Positions 11,153-21,400 of a DNA stretch of 64,000 nt are shown piece after piece. Made by a program: the position numbers and the translations under genes. Source of the DNA: Amaranthus tricolor (Eukaryota; Streptophyta; Magnoliopsida; Caryophyllales; Amaranthaceae); NCBI RefSeq assembly GCF_026212465.1, contig NC_080062.1, forward strand, positions 1,355,501 to 1,419,500, given 5' to 3'. Positions within the stretch are counted from its first letter, which is position 1; the number at the start of each line of letters is the position of its first letter. The notes below the pieces were generated by a model, which was not told the DNA's origin, did no database searches, and saw only the letters and a list, made by a program, of their open reading frames with translations.

Positions 11153-11701
11153 AAAAATTTTGAAAAATTCCACGTGATAATCTTGACATTTCGGATTTTC
11201 CAAGTGTAATCAAAACTTTTAAAAAATATACGTGGTAACTCTAAGGTTTACCAAATTGTTCCACCCTAATTTTTTTTGCACATAAAACGTTAGCAAACGT
11301 TAATTCGAAGCTTTAAGGCTGCTGTACGTTTATATATGCGACTCACTATTCGAAATGCCATTAATTTCGACCTTTTTCCCCAAAACATAAACCCTAACTC
11401 CACCATCTTTCATCTAAATCATATTTTTTCCCGCAAATTCAAAGATGGTATAGTTAAGGTTTATGTTTTAAGGGAAAACATTGAGATTGATGACATTTGA
11501 AATGGTGAGTCGCATAAGTAGGCGTACAACAACCTTAAAGCTTCAAAATTAACGTTTGCTAACGTTTTATGTGCGAAAAAGGTCACGGTGGAACAATTTG
11601 GTAAACCTCAGGATTACCGTGTGAATTTTTTAAAAGTTTTGGTAACCACGTGAAAATACCCAGAATCTCAGAATTACCTCGTGTAATTTTCCAAAATTTT
11701 T
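11153..11701. mobile_element. Foldback MITE, about 550 bp
   Basis: Two long arms pair almost throughout. AAAATTTTGAAAAATTCCAC at the left matches the complement of the right end, and the inner block GCACATAAAACGTTAGCAAA (near 11278) matches the complement of the block near 11556-11575. The loop lies around 11400-11450. No target duplication could be assigned with confidence, because the flanks are homopolymeric. There is no coding capacity. Confidence 0.75.
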
Positions 11702-11867
11702 TTGTCTCTTATATGGGTTAATTTTACTAAGAAAATTTGGTATGAATGGCGATAAAAAGAGACTCTAGAATGTTAATTGTCGTCCATCTATTGTCGATCA
11801 ACAGGCACCAACCAAATCAGCACCTATACTACTAGTAAAACCCTTTTTCTTACTACTTTAAGTTTGG

Positions 11868-11868
<1 letters not shown>

Positions 11869-11957
<89 letters not shown>
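11869..11957. repeat. (AAT)n microsatellite, about 29 units
   Basis: An uninterrupted trinucleotide run. The poly-Asn and poly-Tyr frames across it are artefacts. Confidence 0.97.
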
Positions 11958-11958
<1 letters not shown>

Positions 11959-12099
11959 ATAGAAGATGAATATAACCTATAAAATATGTAATATACATAT
12001 TTATATAAGTTGATCATCACCCAAGATTCATTCATATATTGTGTAACTTTTATCTATTTACTTATATGTATAACCTTATATGTGTAACCTTTCAACTTG

Positions 12100-12868
12100 G
12101 TGAGCTCCTTTCAGAATAACAATGAGCATATATTTGTTTTTTTTCTAAAACTTTTATCCTACATTATTTATAAGAAAAATTACTTAAAATAATCCAATCT
12201 TTTCATGATTTCTCTACAATAAACACACCTATTGATTAACCATGAATAATCTCAACTTTAGAGAGTATATTCTTAAAGTAAATCCGGTAACTAGATGACT
12301 TGCAAAAGTCAGATGACATAAAATTCAAGTCCGAACTGTAGGTAGAGGTGAAAAAAAGTATGGCTTTTATTCAAAGCAATTAAGTTTGAGTTTGCATATT
12401 CTGTTTTGAGTCCAACTCTTTGTCGTTCCTAAGTATTGCACATGAGAGTATATTCTTAGTCAATACAAGATTTCTAATACATTAAAGAATACTCTGTATG
12501 TCTCTCTAAGAAAGTATTATATTACCCAAAAACTTTTATATATATAGTCATATGGTACTTTCTCTCATAAAGATGATTACAGTAAAAATGAAAATTTATA
12601 AGACTTCAACAATAAGTGGTCCAAGTAAAGGTCCACTAAAAGATTTAATACAAGAATTTGTGGCATGTGAGAATGTACGTTAACTCTTGATTATCAATGA
12701 CTAATGTTATTCCAAGGTACATATATTATATATACGTCGACCTATACAGTAGTACTCCTATAAGTTACTATAAAGATTACTAGCTCAATAAATCATATAG
12801 GAAGACAAGCTAAGCCTCCTCTGGCTGGCCGGAAAATGCTACAAACGTTTGTATCGACACTGAACACG
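12100..12868 (+). promoter_or_regulatory. Probable former promoter of the second MYB
   Basis: This is AT-rich non-coding DNA immediately upstream of the ATG at 12869. A TATA-like stretch (atattatatatacg) lies near 12722-12737, about 130 bases before the ATG. The assignment is inferred only from position. Confidence 0.3.
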
Positions 12869-12909
12869 ATGAATTATTCCTTTAATGTAACTGCATCTAG
12901 TCTTGCAGA
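12869..12909 (+). pseudogene. R2R3-MYB exon 1, 5' part (before CACTA insertion)
   Basis: ATG at 12869-12871 opens a frame of 13 codons plus two bases that runs into the transposon end at 12910. Removing the element and one copy of the AGA duplication makes the frame continue without a break into the MYB coding sequence at 16702 onward. It reads QVKK, then two residues, then a stop where the first repeat Trp belongs, then LEEEDELLCKC. The short N-terminal leader before the repeat fits the gene type. Frame continuity across a 3.8-kb element is the main support for this start. Confidence 0.7.
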
Positions 12910-12921
12910 CACTACTACATT

Positions 12922-13105
12922 AACGAGCAATGGCGACGCTCTATTCGGTTAGACTTAAACCGTAGCAATAGATACTCTATTGCGACAGTTAGGACCCTAT
13001 TGCTACGGTTAGTTTAAAACCGTCGCAATAGACTACTTATTGCTATGGGACGGATACCTATTACTACGGTTGTGTATTAACCGTCGCAATAGACCTTCAA
13101 TTGAT
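12922..13105 (+). repeat. CACTA subterminal repeat array
   Basis: About seven copies in both orientations of a 12-16 base motif around CGTCGCAATAG / CTATTGCGACGG, spaced 10-30 bases apart. Such arrays bind the element's own transposase in En/Spm-type elements. The equivalent array at the right end is missing. Confidence 0.85.
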
Positions 13106-13933
13106 GAAATTATATTAAGGAGGGCAGTGTTTGCCGGAAAATGAAAAATAAAAATTTCACTTACTTTCAACTTTCCCACCTTCACTTACTTTCTGATTCA
13201 TACCATACATTCACTCTTACTTCTCAAAAAACCCAATTTCACAAACTAAATTGTAATTTCCTCTAAAACTTAACTTAATTTCTCATTTACACATCAATTT
13301 AATTCTAATTCTTCTTTGCGAATTCCGATCTACTGTTGTTGCTTCGACTTAGCTGTTTTGCGCGGCTGTTCGGAGGTGTTGCACGGCGGGGGCTGCTACG
13401 CGTTGGCTCCACTCATCTACTGTGGTTGGTCGGCGCTTCTAGTGTTCGTTGGTCGCTGCGGGCTACCGTAAGTGGTCGTTGTTGCTGCTGTTGGGTCGTT
13501 GTTGCTGCTGCCGATGGATGGTTCTGTTGGGTCGTGGGACGGTGCTGTTGGGTCGTGGGACGCTGCTGCCGCTGTCATTGGTGGTTGCTGCTCTGTTGTT
13601 CGCCATCCTGGCTGTTGTTCGCTACTGCTGTTGAGTTGCTGCTATTTTTTGCTATTTGTTAATTAATTGGTTGAGGTAATTTCATAATTCAAATCTCTGG
13701 TTAATCATAATCATAATTCTAATCTCTGGTTAATCATAATTGGTTGAGTTGCTGCTATTATTTGTTATTTTCTATTTGTTAATTAAATTGTTAATTATTT
13801 TTTATTTGACTTATTATTAGTAATATAATCATAATTCAAATCTCTGATTTCTTGATACAATTTGATTAATTGTTAATTGATCTAGTGTTTTTGCCTTTAG
13901 TATAAAATCTTATAATAGTTACTTTTAGGAAAT

Positions 13934-16687
13934 GGATAAGTGATGGGAATTTCCTAGATGGAGTTATGATTATCAAAAAGGAACGGATGAATACATTGAA
14001 AAAGCTTTTGCTACAAGGTCCTAAGGAAATCAAATTAGTTGCCCATGTTGTATGTGTTATCATCGATATTGGTATGGTCAGAATGACGTGAAAGATCATA
14101 TCATTTGCAATGGTTTTGTACCAAGAAGTGATGAATTTTCTGGGTTTGGGAAGATGGGTGATGAAACAGAATTAGAAGCACATGATGAACCATTGAACAT
14201 GAATGATGGTATACAAGAAATGTTCAATGTTACTCTGAGAGAAGGGCCACATGATGAGGCAAAGAAGTTTCTAAGTCTAATAGAAGAAGGCCAACAAGAA
14301 TTATATCCTGGTTGCAAAAAATTCTCTAGACTTGCGTTTACAATTCGCCTTTATATATACAAGTGTGATCATAAGTTGAGTAATGTTGCATTTTCTGCTT
14401 TGCTAGCATTGTTTAAGGAAGTTCTACCCGATGATTCTGTATTGCCAACATCGTTGAATGAAGCAAAAAAGTGTTGAAAGTTTTAGGTTTAGATTATAAA
14501 AAAAATCGATGCATGCCCTAATGACTGCATGCTATATTGGGAGGAGCATGCAACTGCAACAAGTTGTCATGTTTGTGGGGCCTCAAGGTGGAAATCGAAC
14601 GAAAATGATCACACTGAATATACCTCAGAAAAGGCACATAAAATTCCAGCAAAAATTCTAAGAAAAGGTTGCAAAGGTTATATATGTGTGCCGAAACTGC
14701 TAATTACATGAAATGGCATGCAAATGGTCGAGGAAAAGACGGACTTGGACTTTTGCAATATCCGGTTGACGGTGAAGCTTGGAAGAACTTTGAAAAATTG
14801 TATCCAAAATTTGCTCAAGATCCTCGTAATGTGAGGCTTGCATTAGCCACAGATGGGTTTAACCCATTTAATTCAATGAGCATTGTGCATAGTACATGGC
14901 CAGTAATTTTGGTCAACTATAACTTGCCTCCATGGTTGGCCACAAAGTCAGAGTTTCTAATTTTGTCATTACTTATTCCCGGCCCATTGTCTCCTGGAAA
15001 AGATATTGATGTCTACTTGCAACCACTTATCAAAGATCTTAATGATTTGTGGGAGTTTGGCCTAGAAACATATGATGCATCAACAAATACAAGGTTTGAC
15101 ATGCAAGTAGCTTTGGTGTCTACTATTAGTGATTTTCCTGCTTATGCAATGGTATCTAGTTAGAGCACAAAAGGTAAAACAGCTTGCCCATATTGTCATT
15201 ATGAAATTGATTCAGTGTGGTTACCATATAGCCACAAGTATTGCTACATGTGTCATCGCAAATTTTTGGATACTGATCACCCGTGGCGTTTTAATAAAAG
15301 AAACTTCAATGGAAAAATTGATGAACGAATTGCACCCGTGCCTTTGACGGGAATTGAGATTGAGGATTGCTTTGTGATTTTCCAAATCATTATGGAAAAA
15401 AGCAAACTAAGATGAAACAAGCAGAGGATGATCCTAATCCGTGGAGAAAGATGTCCATACTTTTTAAGTTGCCTTATTGAAAACATTGTTCTAATCCCCA
15501 TGATTTGGACGTCATGCACATAGAAAAGAATGTGTTTGATAATATTGTTGCGACATTGTTAGCCATTCCTGGGAAGACAAAAGATAATTTAGCTGCTCGT
15601 CGAGACCTAAAAGACCTCCGAAAAAAGAAAGACCTACGTTGGGTTCCTGAGTTGGAGATTAAAGAGTTAGAAGATGGAACTGAAGAGGTTCCAACATCAA
15701 GGTTTTGGATGAATGCCAATTAAAGATGATTGTTTTGCCAAACCATAAAAAATGCAAAGCTACCACAAGGTTATGCCTCAAACATTGCTCGGTGTGTGCA
15801 AGTAAATGAACGAAAAATCACAGGATACAAGAGCCATGATGCACATTTTATGATGCATTACTTGCTCCCAATTGCCGCAAGCATTACCTTAAATAAAGAA
15901 GTTGCAACGCCTTTGATAAGGCTTTTTAATTTTTTCAAGGGTATATGGAAAAAAACAATTAACCCTCAAAATGTTAATAAACTTCATTCTGAGATAGTTG
16001 AAACTTTATGTCAATTTGAGGGGATTTTTCCACCAGCTTTTTTTGATGTCATGGTTTATTTGCCGGTTCACTTAGTAGAACAAATTAAGCTTGGTGGACC
16101 TGTTGCATTAAGGTGCATGTATGCAATTGAGAGATATCTTCGGGAATTGAAGTCAGATGTTCAGAATAAGGGTCGTCCGGAGGCTTCAATGGCTGAAGGC
16201 TTCTTGGCCAAGGAATGTGCTAGATTTGTTGCTCGATATCTAATTAGGTCAAAAGGTCCATGTCCACAAGTCAGTGAGCCTTCTATTTCACAAGAATTTC
16301 TTCCAAAGCTTGGACATCCTATCAGGGGAAGAGGAAAAACTTCAAAGAAGAAACAGGTTGGGTTTGTCATCGATCAAGTCACATGGAGTCAAGTGCACCA
16401 ATATGTCTTGTTCAATTGCAATTGTGAAGAAGTTGAGAGATACATTAAGTATGACTAGTAAACCTTTAAGCTAAACTTTATTCTTCATTTTTTATCTCTC
16501 GTTTATTGTTTAACATTTTCTATTCTTCTATCACAGTGAGCACAAAGCAACAGTAGAGACTCATCGAAAGAGAAAATGGGATAGAGCTCAATGTCATTGC
16601 AAGGATTTCAAAGATTGGTTTAAAGAGGCAATCACATTGAAGGTTGATGAAGGTCAACCTGTCTTAGACCATGTCAGGTGGCTATCA
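13934..16687 (+). pseudogene. TNP2-like CACTA transposase, broken
   Basis: Consecutive frames give, in order: a transposase-associated domain (13934-14140; ATG then a stop at codon 4, later CPCCMCYHRYWYGQNDVKDH), a Transposase_21 region (about 14520-15600) with DGEAWKNFEKLYPKF, LATDGFNPFNSMS, YNLPPWLATKSEF, PGPLSPGKDIDVYLQPL and LDVMHIEKNVFDN, and a DUF4218 region (15730-16458) with HYLLPIAAS, FFDVMVYLPVHLVEQIKLGG and EASMAEGFLAKEC. A short tail (16540-16687) resembles the post-DUF4218 segment and ends next to the element terminus. At least five stops or frameshifts interrupt it. The DUF4216 part is absent. Confidence 0.9.
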
Positions 16688-16701
16688 ATGTAGTAGTGAG
16701 A

Positions 16702-16803
16702 CCAAGTTAAAAAAAGTTTGTAGTTGGAGGAAGAAGATGAGTTGCTTTGTAAGTGTATTGAGAAATATAGTAAAGATAACTGGAAACATATTCCTAAAAG
16801 GAC
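16702..16803 (+). pseudogene. R2R3-MYB exon 1, 3' part (after CACTA insertion)
   Basis: The frame reads QVKKSL, then TAG at 16721-16723, then LEEEDELLCKCIEKYSKDNW and KHIPKRTG. It stops at a 5' splice site (GGT-AAC; the intron starts near 16805). This is the start of a MYB R2 repeat (family pattern: KKGAW-EEDELL--CI-KYG-W--P-R-G), ending at the canonical first intron position. The TAG replaces the first repeat Trp (TGG). No exon 2 or 3 is visible between here and the GGP gene, so only exon 1 survives. It lies about 11 kb downstream of the other MYB exon, on the same strand. Confidence 0.85.
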
Positions 16804-16832
16804 AGGTAACTACATATATAGTTTCTATCTAA

Positions 16833-16833
<1 letters not shown>

Positions 16834-16915
<82 letters not shown>
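16834..16915. repeat. (TA)n microsatellite
   Basis: About 40 TA units, just inside the former first intron of the disrupted MYB. Confidence 0.97.
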
Positions 16916-16919
<4 letters not shown>

Positions 16920-17047
16920 CATAATTATGTTCAATTCTTAATATCTTGGTATATTTCATAAGTAACTTTTAACCCAATTAAAAAATTAATTTTAAAATGC
17001 TAATATGAGTAACTTTTTTATAGTCTTGAGGATTTTAGCCCACTTGT

Positions 17048-17594
17048 TGATAATAAAATTGCTAAAAATTATTAACCATGATCCACTCGTGTGAACATGG
17101 GACATACTTGTGTGCTTGGTCCACAAACCCACGGGTCAAAAGCGTTGACTTGCACATACACTTGGTGAAGTTCATTGTTTTCCAAAACCATATGGTAGTA
17201 GGAAAATACTCACCCAATATCTATGCAAGTCCACAATCCACTATTTTATGAATATGGGATCTGGTCTCACATGTGAAGTATTTCCAACACTCTTCCTCAC
17301 ATGTGAGCCACATTATACCAGGAACCACCTTCGGCTCTGATACCATATTAGGCCATGAGAATTCGTCACACAATCTTACCTTGGCCCACTCGTGTTGACA
17401 CCGGACACACCCGTGGGCTTGGGCTCATAAACCCACTGGTCAAGAGCGTTCACTTGTACATACATTTGGTGAGGTTCATTGTAATCTAAAACCATATGGT
17501 AGCAGGAGGGCTAACTCATCCAATATATATGCAGGTCTACAACCCACTATTTATCGATGTGAAATCTTGTCTCAATGTCAAGTATTTCGAAACA
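17048..17594 (-). mobile_element. TRIM retrotransposon (terminal-repeat in miniature), complete
   Basis: Two direct repeats of about 240 bp (17048-17289 and 17356-17594), clearly related though diverged, flank only 66 bp. Read on the minus strand, each LTR starts TGTT and ends TCA. The first is followed within ten bases by TGGTATCAGAGCC (complement of 17333-17345), a primer-binding site for initiator Met-tRNA. The second is preceded directly by the purine tract GTGAGGAAGAG. No protein is encoded, so it must be mobilised in trans. No 5-bp target duplication was found. A related solo LTR lies at 25275-25502. Confidence 0.88.
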
Positions 17595-18218
17595 ACAAAC
17601 AACTAATTTTTTATAAAACATTTTAATAACAATCAATTTAAATAAGTATATATTAGTGAATTGTGAATACTTTTAAAATATTAAACCAACTAATAATTCT
17701 TTGCTAATCAAATTCAATATAACTTATTTTGTATAAAACTATTTCACATGACATGAATTCATATAATTAACTTATTAACTATTCACTTTAAATTAATAAA
17801 TAATTATTTAGAATTCGTAAATTCCATTTGAAGTCGAGCTACTTATGCATTCCTGACCTCTAAAGTGTTCTTAGATCAAGCAATCTGTGCCAAACCGACT
17901 TCAAAGTCAAAACAAAAAGTGCAACTTTCTTGACTCCATAATCCACATAAATACAAGCACACAACTACCCACTTTCTGGCAACACCAAAAAACTCTGGTA
18001 TATTCTAATGGAAGACCGAAAACTCAGGAACTATCTATTTTCTTCTTCATCTTTTACGCCCTCATTTCTTGGATTCTTACATCCTCAAAAACCCTGAAAT
18101 TAGCAAAAAAAATCATTTAATTCATAAGATATAGCAAGTTGCAACCTTTAATTTTCCTTCAAGCTACAAGGAATCAATCACGGCTTTTTTTTGGATCAAA
18201 TTCCAAAACACCACCAAT
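17595..18218 (+). promoter_or_regulatory. Promoter and 5' leader region of the GGP gene
   Basis: Non-coding. The AT-rich left half gives way at about 17820 to more mixed sequence leading into the upstream ORF. The transcription start was not located. The MYB and TRIM remnants end only about 880 bases upstream of the GGP start codon. Confidence 0.4.
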
Positions 18219-18284
18219 TTGAAACAAAAAACCCATTTCAAGAACAATAATTTTAGTATTTTTAGAACCCTAGAAATTGAAAAA

Positions 18285-18431
18285 CTGAGAACCCCTTTGC
18301 CTCACGGAGGCAGGGGTGCTCTACCTTCTGAAGGTGGTTGTCCTTCTGATCTTTTGTTTCTGGCAGGTGGTGGTGTTTTTGGGATTTACCCTTTTTTGTT
18401 TTTGGGTTTAGTTTTAGTGGGTATTTTTTAG
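18285..18431 (+). promoter_or_regulatory. Conserved non-AUG upstream ORF of GDP-L-galactose phosphorylase
   Basis: A frame in the 5' leader encodes PLPHGGRGALPSEGGCPSDL followed by LFLAGGG. This agrees, as I recall it, with the conserved peptide of the VTC2/GGP uORF, through which high ascorbate is reported to repress translation. The frame ends at TAG 18429-18431, 45 bases before the main ATG. There is no in-frame ATG. In Arabidopsis an ACG start is used; here no in-frame ACG exists, and the nearest near-cognate codons are CTG at 18285 and TTG at 18219. I list the CTG as the more likely start, but the true start is uncertain. The C-terminal extension after AGGG is hydrophobic. Confidence 0.85.
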
Positions 18432-18476
18432 ATTTGGATTTTATTGATTTATTTTGGAAATTAGAAAAAGGAAAGG

Positions 18477-21400
18477 ATGGGGATTTTGGAGAAAAGTCTT
18501 ACCATTAAAAGAGTTCCTACTGTTTTGAGTAATTATCAAGAGGAAGATGGTGGTGCAGGTGAAAATTTTGGTTGTGGACGTAATTGTCTTGGAAAATGTT
18601 GCTTGCTTGGTGAGTTTTCAAATTTTGTTTAAATTATTTACATGGTTTTGTATTGGTTTCAATTTTGATGATATAATTAGTAATTTGCATGATTTGGGGG
18701 TTTTTTTATAGGAAACTTTTTGTTGGTGTTTTGTGTTTATAAGAACATATAAAGTTATAGTCTTGTTTGAATTTTTATGGTTTTGTATTAGTTCCAATTT
18801 TGATGTTATAATTTGCATTAATTGGGTGTTCTTTAATTTTTTTTTTGTTGGTGTTATTGCTCCTCAATCTTTAGGGATTAAGGTTCTGACGTTGTGTTGG
18901 TGTTTAGTGTTCATAGGATCGTGTAAAGTTTTGGTGTTGTAAGTTTTGATTATTTGATCTTTTGAAGTAGTGTTTAGCTTTGGAATTCTATTGACGTAGT
19001 TTTCTGCTTTCCTTGTGATCATGGCAATTATGGGTGATTTTGCATGAACTTTTACCATTTATGTTGGAGATTGTTAAATGTATAGTGTGTTAGCTGATTT
19101 TCTTCCTAGTTCTTGTTTTAGTTTGCAATTACCAAGGGATTTTAATTGAATAGTTGATAGTGGTGCAAATGTAATTCTTGGATAAGGTGGAGTTTAGGCT
19201 CGAGACTGCCTAGACCGTGGCTTGGGTCATTTCATAGAAAAACTTCTTAGTATTGAGTTGTGTTCACATATAACATAAGAACAATGACAACCTGAGTAGG
19301 TTGAGCCACATGCAGAGATAAGTGTTTGGCCCATCTAATACTGTATGATTGTATCCTGCATTAGCCATTACCTTGGATTGTGCTAAGTAATACTACCTCC
19401 TATTCGGCCTAAATGTCCCATTTGATTTTTGGCACTATTCACTTATCACTCTTAATTTATATTTTACTCTTAATCTATAAGTTAAAACATAGTCATGTGA
19501 TATCTTATTTGATTCGTCTTAATACAAACTTTTTATAATTTTTAATTATTTATAATAATGTAAGATATTAAGGGTTAAAATGTTGTCTCGGCAAGTGTGA
19601 AAAGTCAAATGGGACATTTAGGCTGAATAGGAGGGAGTATATGATTGGAGACATATTGATCAAGTGTAATTGATTAATTGGAGTAATCCTATGCCTATAT
19701 GACTTGCATTAACTTTTAGTTGTGGCATATTTGTTATGAAATGTATTTAGATTTGATTGTTTGAGTTATATTCAGCTGTTTCGGATTTTCTTGATACTAA
19801 TAATGTTTTTGTCGCCTTGATTCTCTCTTCAATGTGTAGTAACACTCATTTGTTACAAGTTACAATGACTTTTACATGGGCTTCTTTTGGTTTCTTTACT
19901 TGGTGATGTAAGAGTTGTTGGTAGAATCTCGATTGCCTTTTCGTATGTTACATAGATGTGAGGACTTTTGGATTAATATGAAGTCTCGGGTTCACTGTAA
20001 TGTATGCCTTTGAACGTGTCTCGTCGAAGATTATTGTGGGATGTGGGTAGAAAATTTTTGTTCTATTAGAAGCAACTTTTAGAAGCCTGTTTGATTGAGT
20101 TAGAGGGAAATAAGGAAAGGAGTGAACTGTACAATAGAGGAGATGAGGATAAGGAAGGATCATGAGAAGACTCGTAGGGTATACTTTTCTTTTAGATTGT
20201 TAATTTTGGGAGAATCTAAGCTTCTTTAAATCTCGGGATCTATCAATAAACCATACTTTAAGTTAAGGTATCAAGTTTATTTTCCCTGGATTATACCGCA
20301 ACATTGCATCAACTCAATGCCATTAAGTAGCTCCCACCAAGTCGGAATTTGGGTTTGGATGCATGCAAACTTACCCTTAATGAAAACAAAGATTCGACCT
20401 TTGGCAGCAAGCCAGCAAACATCATTTGCAATTTCACATAAATAAGAAGTGCACCAATTTGATATAGAACAAACCAACTAGTCAGTAAATATACTGTTCT
20501 TTGTCCACCATCAATCAAAAGTTTTGTTAATATAGGTGTTGTTTTCAGTTTCCAAGCTTCCTTTATACACATACAAGAATGAAGATGAAGATATGATTGA
20601 AAATGACACGACATATTCAGTCGATCAAACGCCTGGGATTTCCTTTCTTTACGATCTCTTGTTGGGACAGTGGGAGGACAGGATGAGGAGAGGTTTCTTC
20701 CGATATGATGTAACCCAATGTGAAACCAAAATTATACCCGGGAGATATGGATTTATTGCCCAGCTAAATGAGGGACGTCACTTAAAGAAACGGCCTACTG
20801 AATTCCGTGTTGATCAGGTTCTTCAGCCATTTGATGATAATAAATTCAACTTCACAAAGGTTGGCCAAGAAGAAGCACTCTTTCGGTTTGAGCCTAGTAA
20901 CGACATGACGTGTTATCATCCTAGTGCGCTGATCAGTCTGGAATCCGAGTCCCCAAACATTGTTGCTATAAATGTAAGTTTTGCGTATTCCAATTCAATA
21001 TTGATAGAAAAGTAGACCTGTTAAATTTTGGCCCAACCTGAAAACCCGATCGAGACCTGATTGACCCGATTCGTTTTCTAAAATTTATCGAATTTTTGAG
21101 ATCTACATCAATATTATCGAGTTTGTTATTTTTATCATTGTAGTCAATGTTCTATAATTATGACTCAAAAAACTAATTTTGGCTCATTTTAGTAAACAAA
21201 TTTTTGAATTTGAAGGAAAACTTTCATGGTATTTTTAGCTTTTTTATAACGATTAAGAAAAAAATAATAATTTAATATATGACTCGTTGGGTCAAACCCG
21301 ACGGACCAGATTATTTGGTTCATAGGCAATGCAACAAGAATATTATGTGGTTTCGCTCATGTTTACTTGTGATTGTTAGGTGAGCCCGATAGAGTATGGA

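Larger units (their letters stand above)
12910..16698 (+). mobile_element. CACTA (En/Spm) transposon inserted in MYB exon 1
   Basis: The ends are CACTACTACATT at 12910-12921 and its exact complement AATGTAGTAGTG at 16687-16698. Both are flanked by the 3-bp target duplication AGA (12907-12909, 16699-16701). The left subterminal region (12930-13105) carries repeated short motifs (CTATTGCGACGGTT and complements), the typical transposase-binding array. The interior holds a broken TNP2-like transposase on the plus strand. The right end has almost no subterminal region: transposase coding similarity continues to within about 15 bases of the terminus. Most of the usual 3' part, including any TNPA-like gene, has therefore been deleted. 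The 3789-bp element is non-autonomous. Confidence 0.95.

Noticed and set aside
11777..12035. Poly-Asn and poly-Tyr proteins on both strands
   Set aside because: They are translations of the (AAT)n microsatellite.
13336..13666. Leu/Cys/Trp-rich overlapping ORFs
   Set aside because: Three overlapping frames over a GTTGCTGCTG-rich low-complexity stretch inside the CACTA element, upstream of the transposase; no family resemblance.
5434..16803. One MYB gene made of the exon at 5434 and the exon at 16702
   Set aside because: The exon-1 piece lies downstream of the exon-3 piece on the same strand, so they cannot be spliced in order; they are parts of two copies.
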